A stretch of 10,606 nt of DNA from Desulfobacteraceae bacterium. GTDB lineage: Bacteria > Desulfobacterota > Desulfobacteria > Desulfobacterales > Desulfosalsimonadaceae. Below the pieces are notes generated by a model. The model ran no database searches, was not told where the DNA came from, and saw nothing but the letters and a program-made list of their open reading frames with translations. A program made the translations under genes and the position numbers. Positions 1 to 6,044 of this stretch are shown one piece after another. The stretch is from contig JAGXHH010000185.1 in NCBI GenBank assembly GCA_024636355.1, forward strand, positions 1-10,606, given 5' to 3'. The first letter of the stretch is position 1, and each line of letters opens with the position of its first letter.

Positions 1-10
1 GCTCGGTTTT

Positions 11-34
11 GTAGGTCGGGATTCACATCCCGAC
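11..34 (+). repeat. GTAG-headed REP-like palindrome
   Basis: GTAG (11-14) is followed by an 8-bp perfect stem, GTCGGGAT (15-22) with ATCCCGAC (27-34), and a TCAC loop. A GTAG tetranucleotide at the foot of a palindrome is the hallmark of REP sequences handled by RAYT (TnpA-REP, Y1/HUH) transposases. The core differs from the other REP-like elements in this window. Confidence 0.55.
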
Positions 35-118
35 GCCGATCTTTTATGGTAACAACAGATTGCGTCGGGAAACGAAACACACATGAAACCGCAACCCTGA
101 ACCCGAACCTCGGGGCTC

Positions 119-149
119 CCCAGGGTCGGGTTGGAAACCCGACCCTGGG
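119..149. repeat. 14-bp perfect hairpin (CCAGGGTCGGGTT core)
   Basis: Bases 119-132 pair without mismatch with 136-149 around a GGA loop. The right arm is followed by only four T on the plus strand, so it is weak as an intrinsic terminator. No plus-strand gene lies upstream in the window. It has no GTAG head but sits among REP-like palindromes and probably belongs to the same repeat landscape. Confidence 0.6.
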
Positions 150-176
150 TTTTGGACATTCTGCCCCATCCCGGAA

Positions 177-200
177 GGGCGATTCGTGAATCGCCCCTAC
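177..200 (-). repeat. REP-like palindrome, inverted copy (GGGCGATTC core)
   Basis: Stem GGGCGATTC (177-185) pairs with GAATCGCCC (188-196), followed by CTAC (197-200), the complement of the GTAG head. It is the inverted partner of the copy at 361-386, with the same nine-base arms and both GTAG heads facing the 160-bp interior. Confidence 0.6.
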
Positions 201-360
201 ATCATGAGGCCGCGAATAGAATATCTCCATTTCCCATCGGACGCGTATTTCCAATGCATTTCGTTGACCCAATTATGTATCTTTGGTGGTCACGCAATGG
301 ATTGATCGGTTGTGACGATTTCTGCAGTGCCATGTTATGCCGCTGCACAATGGTTTATTC

Positions 361-386
361 GTAGGGGCGATTCACGAATCGCCCCC
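361..386 (+). repeat. REP-like palindrome (GGGCGATTC core), just past trpA
   Basis: GTAG (361-364) is followed by GGGCGATTC (365-373) and GAATCGCCC (376-384). It lies 11 nt beyond the trpA stop codon. In the trp transcript it forms a GC-rich hairpin that could protect or define the mRNA 3' end, but no U-run follows it on that strand. It pairs in inverted orientation with the copy at 177-200. Confidence 0.6.
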
Positions 387-397
387 TGCTGGCTTGC

Positions 398-1198
398 TTA
401 ACCTGTCTTCGTCGCCGCCTTATAGCCGGCGGTCTGGTGGCCGATCAGGTTCGGCAGTTCCGGGTTGTCGATATTTTCCTCAATAGTTCGTTCAAAGGCG
501 CTGCCGATGACCACGCCGTCTGCGGTTTTGGCGATTCCCGCCACGTCTTCCGAGGTGGAGATGCCGAAACCGACGCAGACCGGCAGGTCGGTGAGCGATT
601 TTAACGTCTGCGTCTGTCCCCCGATTTCCGGGGCGTCGAGGCCGGCGCTGCCGGTCACGCCGGTTTTGGAAACCAGGTAGATGAACCCGGAAGCCGATGC
701 GGCGATCGTCCGCATCCGTTCGGCCGGCGTGGTCGGAGCAACCAGCCGGATCAGGCTGAATCGGTTTTTGTCCCAGCCTTCGGTCAGTTCATCGGATTCT
801 TCGGGGGGCAGGTCGACTACCAGTACGCCGTCGGCACCGGCGTCCACCGCATCCCTGTGGAATTTTTTCAGACCGTAGGCCAGGATCGGGTTGTAGTAGC
901 TGAAGACGATGATCGGAATGTCCGTGGTTTGCCGGGCGGTCCGGATCATGTCGAGCACTTTTCCCAGGTGCATGCCGGCTGCAAGTGCGCGGGCCGAGGA
1001 GCGCTGGATCACCGGGCCGTCCGCGGTCGGGTCGGAAAAGGGGACGCCGAGTTCCAGGACATCTACTCCGTTTTCGCACATGGCGGCGATGATCTGCTGC
1101 GAATTTTCCATATCCGGGTCCCCGGCCGTGACAAAACCGACCAGCGCCTTTTCCTGTTTGCTTTTCAGGTATTCAAATCGTTTTTCAATTCGGGTCAT
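398..1198 (-). CDS. trpA: Tryptophan synthase alpha chain TrpA
   Basis: The alpha subunit cleaves indole-3-glycerol phosphate to indole and glyceraldehyde-3-phosphate, and passes indole through the tunnel to TrpB in the cytoplasmic alpha2-beta2 complex. The 266-residue product is a TIM barrel of normal family length. The catalytic Glu and Asp fall at residues 49 and 60 in the segment LELGVPFSDPTADGP, exactly the positions used in the E. coli enzyme. The phosphate-binding loops appear as VGFGIST (209-215) and IGSAF (231-235). I chose the ATG at 1198, which follows an AAGGA and precedes the family-typical opening and the AGDP motif. The open frame extends to 1384, but that extension is arginine/proline-rich and lies inside trpB. 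The gene starts 20 nt after the trpB stop and is the last gene of the operon. Confidence 0.97.
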   Translation of the reverse strand: MTRIEKRFEYLKSKQEKALVGFVTAGDPDMENSQQIIAAMCENGVDVLELGVPFSDPTADGPVIQRSSARALAAGMHLGKVLDMIRTARQTTDIPIIVFSYYNPILAYGLKKFHRDAVDAGADGVLVVDLPPEESDELTEGWDKNRFSLIRLVAPTTPAERMRTIAASASGFIYLVSKTGVTGSAGLDAPEIGGQTQTLKSLTDLPVCVGFGISTSEDVAGIAKTADGVVIGSAFERTIEENIDNPELPNLIGHQTAGYKAATKTG

Positions 1199-1218
1199 TG
1201 TTATCCGTTCCTTTTGGC

Positions 1219-2430
1219 TCAGTCGGTTTCCGCAATTTGTGTGACAATCCCCAGGTCCTTGTCGCCCCGGCCCGATAGATTGACGACGATGATTTCGTCG
1301 GGTTTGCGCTTCGGTGCTTCTATCATTGCCGCTGCCAGAGCGTGGGAGCTTTCGAGTGCCGGGATGATCCCTTCCACCCGGCACAGGGTCTCAAAGGCGT
1401 GCAGCGCCTGATCGTCATCTACCGCCACGTAATTGACCCGCTCGAGATCTTTTAACAGCGCGTGTTCCGGCCCCACCCCCGGGTAATCCAGGCCGGCCGA
1501 AACCGAGTGGGCTTCGGTGATCTGTCCGTGCGCGTCCTGGAGAATGTACGATTTTGAGCCGTGAAGCACGCCGAGTGATCCGGCATTCAGTGTTGCCGCA
1601 TGTTTTCCCGTATCGATTCCTTTGCCGGCAGCCTCTACGCCGAGAATCGCGACCGCTTCGTCATTTAAAAACGGATAGAACATGCCCATGGCATTGCTGC
1701 CGCCGCCTACGCAGGCGATCAGAAGGTCCGGCAGCCGGCCGGCTTTATCGATGATCTGCCGGCGGGTTTCCTCGCCGATGATCTTCTGGAAATCGCGCAC
1801 CATGGCCGGGTAGGGGTGCGGACCGGCCACCGAGCCGATTACGTAGAATGTATCCCGGATCGCCGATACCCAGAAGCGCATCGCCTCGTTCATGGCATCC
1901 TTGAGGGTGCCTGTACCGGACGCCACCGGCACGACCTCGGCGCCCAGCAGTTCCATCCGCTGCACGTTCGGGGCCTGGCGGCGAATGTCTTCGACTCCCA
2001 TGAAAACCTTGCATTCCATTCCGAAAAAGGCGGCAGCCGTCGCCGTTGCCACACCATGCTGGCCGGCGCCGGTTTCGGCGATGACCTTTGTCTTGCCCAT
2101 GCGCTGTGCAAGCAGGGTCTGGCCCAAAGTATTGTTGATTTTATGCGCCCCGGTGTGAAGCAGGTCTTCCCGTTTCAAATAGATGGTCGCGCCTTTCAAC
2201 TTGCGCGAAAGCCGCTCGGCGCAGAACAGGGGCGTGGGCCGGCCGGCATAGTCGGAAAGCAGTACGGCGAGATCCGTTTGAAATGCGGGGTCGGGAAGAT
2301 ACCGGTGAAAGGCGGTTTCGAGTTCGAGCAGTGCGGGCATCAGGGTTTCCGCCACATAGCGGCCGCCGTAGGGGCCGAAATGTCCCCTTTCATCGGGATA
2401 TTTTAAATCATAGATAGAGTGTTGATCCAT
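1219..2430 (-). CDS. trpB: Tryptophan synthase beta chain TrpB
   Basis: This PLP enzyme condenses indole with L-serine to form L-tryptophan, the final step of the pathway. The 403-residue product has the PLP lysine in HTGAHK (K97), the catalytic glutamate in AETGAGQHG (E119), the PLP-phosphate loop GGGSNAMG (242-249), and the cofactor-ring serine in NLSGRGDKD (S386). Length and motifs match the classical TrpB1 family rather than the longer TrpB2. The ATG at 2430 overlaps the trpF stop by one base (TGATG) and is preceded by a strong GGAGGG Shine-Dalgarno, indicating translational coupling. The partner trpA follows directly, as expected for subunits made in equal amounts. No anomaly is visible. 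Confidence 0.98.
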   Translation of the reverse strand: MDQHSIYDLKYPDERGHFGPYGGRYVAETLMPALLELETAFHRYLPDPAFQTDLAVLLSDYAGRPTPLFCAERLSRKLKGATIYLKREDLLHTGAHKINNTLGQTLLAQRMGKTKVIAETGAGQHGVATATAAAFFGMECKVFMGVEDIRRQAPNVQRMELLGAEVVPVASGTGTLKDAMNEAMRFWVSAIRDTFYVIGSVAGPHPYPAMVRDFQKIIGEETRRQIIDKAGRLPDLLIACVGGGSNAMGMFYPFLNDEAVAILGVEAAGKGIDTGKHAATLNAGSLGVLHGSKSYILQDAHGQITEAHSVSAGLDYPGVGPEHALLKDLERVNYVAVDDDQALHAFETLCRVEGIIPALESSHALAAAMIEAPKRKPDEIIVVNLSGRGDKDLGIVTQIAETD

Positions 2431-3116
2431 CAGAGAACCCTCCGTGGTGATCGATTTGTTTGACAGGCGCGTACCGCCTGTATGAATGTTTTGATTTTCT
2501 GGATATCTTTACGCCCCGGAGCAGCTTCCACCCCGGAGCTCACATCGATTGCATCGGGAGCCGCAGCACGGATTGCCTCGGCCACATTGTCGGGCGACAG
2601 ACCGCCGGCCAGGATCATCGGGCGTTCTTCGGCAAATGCGCGTGCCGATCCCCAGTCCCAGCAAACGGCATTGCCGCCCGGAAGTGCTCCGCCCGCGCAT
2701 TCCACCAGGAAGGCCGCGGCCGGATAGAGCGGGGCGGCATCGAGTCCCGGTTTTTTGTTGATGTACAATGCCTTGATGGCTTTCACCCCGGCATCCGACA
2801 ACTGCTCCACCAGTTCCGGGGTTTCATTGCCGTGCAGTTGAACGGCCGTGAGGCCGCACGCGTTGATTTTTTCCATGATCGTATCGAAATCCGCATCGAC
2901 GAAGACCCCCACCCGGGCGATTGCGTCGGAAAGCGCGGAGCAGATGTCCGCGGCTTTCCGGATATCGACGTACCGGGGACTTCGAGGGTAAAACACCAGG
3001 CCGATGGCATCGGCGCCCAGCGATGCGCAGGCAAGTGCGTCTTCGGGGGCGGTGATTCCGCAGATTTTGATTTGCGGCGTGCAGATGGTTTCATATCGGG
3101 TTTGTGGTGCGCTCAT
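2430..3116 (-). CDS. trpF: Phosphoribosylanthranilate isomerase TrpF
   Basis: TrpF converts N-(5'-phosphoribosyl)anthranilate to CdRP by an Amadori rearrangement in the cytoplasm. The 228-residue product is a TIM barrel with the catalytic cysteine in KICGIT (C19 from this start). It also has GLVFYPRSPRYV, AVQLHGNE, ILAGGLSPDNV and DVSSGVE, all standard family landmarks. One oddity: where most TrpF enzymes have an Asp general acid followed by GGTG or GGSG, this one reads LVEC...GGN (about 138-149), suggesting Glu in place of Asp. The start is uncertain. The ATG at 3116 was chosen, but a GTG at 3125 is in frame, and an AGG lies awkwardly close to the GTG and far from the ATG. Both starts leave an N-terminus longer than usual. 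The gene is free-standing, not fused to trpC, and overlaps trpB by one base. Confidence 0.95.
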   Translation of the reverse strand: MSAPQTRYETICTPQIKICGITAPEDALACASLGADAIGLVFYPRSPRYVDIRKAADICSALSDAIARVGVFVDADFDTIMEKINACGLTAVQLHGNETPELVEQLSDAGVKAIKALYINKKPGLDAAPLYPAAAFLVECAGGALPGGNAVCWDWGSARAFAEERPMILAGGLSPDNVAEAIRAAAPDAIDVSSGVEAAPGRKDIQKIKTFIQAVRACQTNRSPRRVL

Positions 3117-3137
3117 TGTTTTCACATACCTGATTTC

Positions 3138-3929
3138 TTATGCATGAATAAGCTCCCTCAGCTTCTTTTCCGGATCTGCGGCCCGGACCAGCGATTCGCC
3201 CACCAGGAAATTGCGGATGCCGGCCTTGAGGTTTGCATCGATATCGGCCCGGGAGGTGATGCCGCTTGCCGCAACCGGAACTTGTCCCGGTGAAAACCGG
3301 GCGACCATATCCATGGCGGTCCGGATGTCGGTGTCAAACGATTTCAGGTTCCGGTTATTGATCCCGATGAGCGTCGCTCCGGATTCAGTGGCGATCTCCA
3401 TATCTTCCAGGGTGTGGACCTCTACGAGCGCATCAATGTGCAGTTCGCGTGCGAGGTCCAGGTAATCTTTTAACTGCTCTGCCAGGAGGACCCGAACAAT
3501 CAGGAGCAGGGCATCGGCACCGATAGCCGCGGTTTCATAAATCTGGTAGGTGGAGACGGTAAAATCCTTACGGAGCACCGGCAGCCGGGTGGCATCCCGG
3601 GCGGCCTGAAGATCCTCAATGCTGCCCTGGAAGTACGCGGGTTCGGTCAATACCGAAAGTGCGACCGCCCCGCCGTTTTCGTACGCGACCGCACAGGAAG
3701 CTGCATCGAGATCCGCCCGGATGATCCCCTTAGACGGCGATGCCCGCTTGATTTCGGCAATGATGTTGACCCGGTCGTCCGGCCCCGAAACAAACGGCTC
3801 CATGAAGGCGCGATAATCGGTGCGGTTTTCGGCCTTTTTCCGCAATACGGTTTCGGGTACCATCTTTTGTGCCGCCTGGATCTGTCCGGTTCTCTCCGCG
3901 ATGATTTTCGACAGGATATCGGCGCCCAT
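3138..3929 (-). CDS. trpC: Indole-3-glycerol phosphate synthase TrpC
   Basis: TrpC closes the pyrrole ring of CdRP with loss of CO2 and water, giving indole-3-glycerol phosphate. The 263-residue single-domain TIM barrel has EIKRASPSKG (59-68, with catalytic Lys61), LRKDF (catalytic Lys121), ALVEVH (Glu170), GINNRNL (189-195) and FLVGESLVR with the phosphate-loop Glu245. These are the expected catalytic and binding residues of the family. It is monofunctional, unlike the TrpC-TrpF fusion of enterobacteria, and trpF is the next gene. The ATG overlaps the trpD stop by one base (TGATG), so translation is probably coupled to trpD. Confidence 0.97.
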   Translation of the reverse strand: MGADILSKIIAERTGQIQAAQKMVPETVLRKKAENRTDYRAFMEPFVSGPDDRVNIIAEIKRASPSKGIIRADLDAASCAVAYENGGAVALSVLTEPAYFQGSIEDLQAARDATRLPVLRKDFTVSTYQIYETAAIGADALLLIVRVLLAEQLKDYLDLARELHIDALVEVHTLEDMEIATESGATLIGINNRNLKSFDTDIRTAMDMVARFSPGQVPVAASGITSRADIDANLKAGIRNFLVGESLVRAADPEKKLRELIHA

Positions 3930-4948
3930 CAGCCGTTCTCCCGGGTAAACGCGATAAGCGCTTCGAGTTTGTCCATGGCCGCCCCGTTATCGATCGCCTC
4001 TTCGGCCAATCGGATGCCCGCGGAGAGATCGCCGGCCCGTCCGGTCGTCATCAAGGCAGCGGCCGTATTGATCAGGACAACGTCCCGCTTTGGACCGGTC
4101 TGTCCGGAAAGGATATTCCTTGTAATTACAGCATTTTCTTCAGGACCGCCGCCGATCAGGTCTTCGGCCGATGCCAGCCGGCCGAAAAAGGCATCGGGCG
4201 AAATATCATAGGTGGCAATTCGATCGTCTTTCAACTCGGAAACCCGGGTGGGGGCGCAGACGGAGATTTCATCCAGTCCGTCATGACCGTGTACCACCAT
4301 GGCGCGCCTGGTCCCGAGCAGTTTCAATGCGGACGCGAACATTTCGGTCAGCTCGGGGGCGAACACACCGAGCAGCTGACAGTTTGCCGCCGCCGGGTTG
4401 GTCAGGGGGCCGAGCATGTTAAAAATGCTCCTTAAGCCGATTTGTTTCCGGGCGTTGGCCGCGAACCGCATGGCCCCGTGAAACCGGGGGGCAAACAGGA
4501 ACCCGATGCCGATTTCCGCAATCGATTCCTCCACGATTTCCGGATCGATGTCAATGGCAACCCCTAATGCTTCAAGCAGGTCCGCACTGCCGCACTGGCT
4601 CGATACGGACCGGTTGCCGTGCTTAGCCACGGTAACCCCGCAGCCGGCGACCACGAAGGCGGTGGTGGTGGAAATATTAAAGGTTTTGGCGGCATCGCCG
4701 CCGGTGCCGCAGGTGTCGACCACATCGCCGGCCATGGTTTCGATCCGGATCGCTTTTTTGCGCATGGCCCGGGCCGCCCCGGCGAGTTCCTCGAAGGTCT
4801 CCCCTTTGGTAGCCAGCGCCCCCATAAACGCCCCGACCTGGGCATCAGTCAGATTCCCGGAAAAGATTTCACCGATCATATCGGCCATTTCCGATTCGGC
4901 AAGATCCTGGCGCCGGTAAATTTTGGCAAGTCCGTCTTTAAATAACAT
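3929..4948 (-). CDS. trpD: Anthranilate phosphoribosyltransferase TrpD
   Basis: TrpD transfers the phosphoribosyl group of PRPP to anthranilate, the second dedicated step of the pathway. The 339-residue product has the PRPP-binding loop DTCGTGGD (78-85) and the segment KHGNRSVSSQCGSADLLEAL (109-128), both diagnostic of the family. It also has an N-terminal helical dimerisation region. It is free-standing, without the TrpG domain fused to it in E. coli. The ATG at 4948 has a strong AAGGAG ribosome binding site. A 320-nt repeat-filled gap separates it from trpG upstream, whereas trpC follows with a one-base overlap. A secondary promoter in that gap would make sense, but I could not identify one. 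Confidence 0.97.
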   Translation of the reverse strand: MLFKDGLAKIYRRQDLAESEMADMIGEIFSGNLTDAQVGAFMGALATKGETFEELAGAARAMRKKAIRIETMAGDVVDTCGTGGDAAKTFNISTTTAFVVAGCGVTVAKHGNRSVSSQCGSADLLEALGVAIDIDPEIVEESIAEIGIGFLFAPRFHGAMRFAANARKQIGLRSIFNMLGPLTNPAAANCQLLGVFAPELTEMFASALKLLGTRRAMVVHGHDGLDEISVCAPTRVSELKDDRIATYDISPDAFFGRLASAEDLIGGGPEENAVITRNILSGQTGPKRDVVLINTAAALMTTGRAGDLSAGIRLAEEAIDNGAAMDKLEALIAFTRENG

Positions 4949-5007
4949 CCGGTTCTCCTTGGTAGGTCAAGGTTCTGAGTTCAAAGTTCAAGGTTCAAAG
5001 TTAATCC

Positions 5008-5033
5008 GTAGGGGCGGACCTGCGTGTCCGCCC
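5008..5033 (+). repeat. GTAG-headed REP palindrome (GGGCGGAC core), copy A
   Basis: GTAG (5008-5011) precedes GGGCGGAC (5012-5019), loop CTGCGT, and GTCCGCCC (5026-5033). It is almost identical to copy B at 5074-5099 and to the inverted copy at 9328-9353. In the trp mRNA it would form a stable hairpin between trpG and trpD. Confidence 0.7.
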
Positions 5034-5073
5034 TGCCGTTCAAGGTTCAAGGTTCAAAGTTCAAGGTTGATCC

Positions 5074-5099
5074 GTAGGGGCGGACCTGTGTGTCCGCCC
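5074..5099 (+). repeat. GTAG-headed REP palindrome (GGGCGGAC core), copy B
   Basis: GTAG (5074-5077) is followed by GGGCGGAC (5078-5085), loop CTGTGT, and GTCCGCCC (5092-5099). It differs from copy A by one base, in the loop. The two copies are in direct orientation, 66 bp apart. Confidence 0.7.
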
Positions 5100-5169
5100 T
5101 GCCGTTCAAGGTTCAAAGTTAATCTATGCTACTAACCGCGAGTTTCTTGTTTTTTGAACAAGTTTTTTT

Positions 5170-5254
5170 TACATGAAGTACATGAAGATCTCATGAAGAT
5201 CCATGAAGAGATTTTTTAATTTTAAACCTTCATGTTCTTCATGGTCTTCATGTA
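5170..5254. repeat. CATGAAG cluster forming an imperfect inverted repeat
   Basis: Four CATGAAG units lie between 5172 and 5208, and three CTTCATG units between 5228 and 5253. They are separated by an AT-rich spacer of about 20 nt. The two sides can fold on each other with small mismatches, giving a stem of roughly 27 bp in the transcript between trpG and trpD. A short AT-rich hairpin at 5146-5162 followed by eight T lies just to its left, on the plus strand. Confidence 0.65.
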
Positions 5255-5268
5255 TATCAAACCGCTTT

Positions 5269-5865
5269 TCACGCCGATTTCTCCTTTGCCCTGCTGTCAC
5301 CCGCCATGTTTAAAAAATTCCGTAAAATCCGTTTGCCCAGCGGGGTCATGATCGATTCGGGATGAAACTGGATTCCCTCGGTGAGGTGTTCCCGGTGGCG
5401 CATGCCCATGATTTCGCCGTCTTCGGTTTCCGCGGAAATTTCAAAACACGTGGGAAGATCGGCTCGGGATACGGCCAGCGAGTGGTAGCGCATGGCGGCA
5501 AACGGTTTGTTGATCCGTGCAAAAAGGGTTTTGCCGTCGGCGGTCACCTGGGAGGTCTTGCCGTGCATCAGTTTCTTTGCGGAAACGATTTTCCCACCGA
5601 ACGCCGCGGCAATCGACTGGTGGCCGAGACAGACGCCGAGAATAGGGATACTGCCTGAAAACCGCCGGATGACATCAACGGAAAGACCGGCGCTGTCCGG
5701 TGCCCCGGGACCCGGCGAAATAATGATCCCATCGATTTGCCCGGCATCGAGCGCCTCGATGGAAAACGCATCATTGCGGGCAACCTCGACCTCGGCCCCG
5801 AGCTGCCGCAGGTACTGGACCAGGTTGTAAGTAAACGAATCATAGTTGTCGATCATGAAGATCAT
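5269..5865 (-). CDS. trpG: Anthranilate synthase glutamine amidotransferase subunit TrpG
   Basis: This class I glutamine amidotransferase releases ammonia from glutamine for TrpE to make anthranilate from chorismate. The 198-residue product has the opening NYDSFTYN (7-14), the oxyanion region SPGPG (50-54), the nucleophile Cys79 in GVCLGHQ, and the triad residues His168 and Glu170 in FHPES. An ATG at 5877 is in frame and adds MEKT. I prefer the ATG at 5865 because GGAG lies six bases upstream of it and because family members begin at this point. The family shares ancestry with PabA, and a dual role in folate synthesis is possible, but trp operon context favours TrpG. Repeats lie on both sides of the gene (5917-6043 and 4964-5254). 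Confidence 0.96.
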   Translation of the reverse strand: MIFMIDNYDSFTYNLVQYLRQLGAEVEVARNDAFSIEALDAGQIDGIIISPGPGAPDSAGLSVDVIRRFSGSIPILGVCLGHQSIAAAFGGKIVSAKKLMHGKTSQVTADGKTLFARINKPFAAMRYHSLAVSRADLPTCFEISAETEDGEIMGMRHREHLTEGIQFHPESIMTPLGKRILRNFLNMAGDSRAKEKSA

Positions 5866-5916
5866 GGTTTTCTCCATTTAAGTTGTTGCCCTTTCTGTTT
5901 TTCGTGCGGAAGCCTG

Positions 5917-6043
5917 AATGGCTAAGTTAAAATACCCATATACAAGGCGCAGCGATTTTTTATTCGCGACGGCATACTTGCCGTATGTTGAGCGAATAAA
6001 AAATCGCTGCAACGCAGTAGATGGGCATTTTAACGACGCCATT
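5917..6043. repeat. Long interrupted palindrome between trpE and trpG
   Basis: The inner arms, 5949-5967 and 5992-6010, are perfect 19-bp inverted repeats (GCAGCGATTTTTTATTCGC). They surround a 24-nt centre with its own CATAC/GTATG hairpin. The similarity continues outward in patches (TAC, CCCAT, TAAAAT, GTTAAAAT) to AATGGC at 5917-5922 and GCCATT at 6038-6043. The element is thus about 127 bp with arms of about 50 bp. It ends one base short of the trpE stop codon and carries no ORF. It looks like a small non-autonomous mobile or MITE-like repeat, although no target duplication was recognised. Confidence 0.75.
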
Positions 6044-6044
6044 T

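Larger units (their letters stand above)
1..397. other. Gene-free repeat region downstream of trpA
   Basis: No convincing coding region is present. The stretch holds a GTAG-headed palindrome at 11-34, a 14-bp perfect hairpin at 119-149, and two inverted REP-like palindromes at 177-200 and 361-386 flanking 160 bp of unremarkable sequence. The 3' end of the trp transcript enters this region from the right. The palindrome nearest trpA (361-386) begins 11 nt past its stop codon and lacks a following T-run on the minus strand, so a canonical intrinsic terminator for the operon is not visible. The open frame at 131-364 runs through the palindromes and looks fortuitous. Confidence 0.7.
4964..5123 (-). 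repeat. RGTTCAA heptamer arrays interleaved with two REPs
   Basis: Seven-base units of the form RGTTCAA repeat head to tail in three blocks, around 4971-5005, 5037-5071 and 5103-5123. The two gaps between blocks each hold a GTAG-headed REP. The order is heptamers, GTTRATCC, REP, TGCC, heptamers, so the whole forms an approximately 66-bp direct repeat. The same composite occurs in inverted orientation at 9328-9384. No coding capacity is apparent. The strand is given relative to the trp operon because the repeats lie in its transcribed trpG-trpD gap. Confidence 0.75.

Noticed and set aside
131..364. 77-aa plus-strand open frame
   Set aside because: It runs through palindromic repeats, has no ribosome binding site and shows no recognisable protein features.
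1199..1384. N-terminal extension of trpA
   Set aside because: It lies inside the trpB coding region in another frame, is Arg/Pro-rich, and a proper start with AAGGA and the family-typical N-terminus exists at 1198.
2460..3293. 277-aa plus-strand open frame opposite trpF/trpC
   Set aside because: It is an antisense shadow of two clear enzyme genes with full motif sets, a common effect in GC-rich sequence.
4964..5123. Possible CRISPR array
   Set aside because: The repeats are 7-bp tandem units and two palindromes without unique spacers of regular length, and no cas genes are present.
5146..5170. Plus-strand terminator-like hairpin (CTTGTT/AACAAG plus eight T)
   Set aside because: The stem is six AT-rich pairs and no plus-strand gene lies upstream, so it is probably fortuitous.
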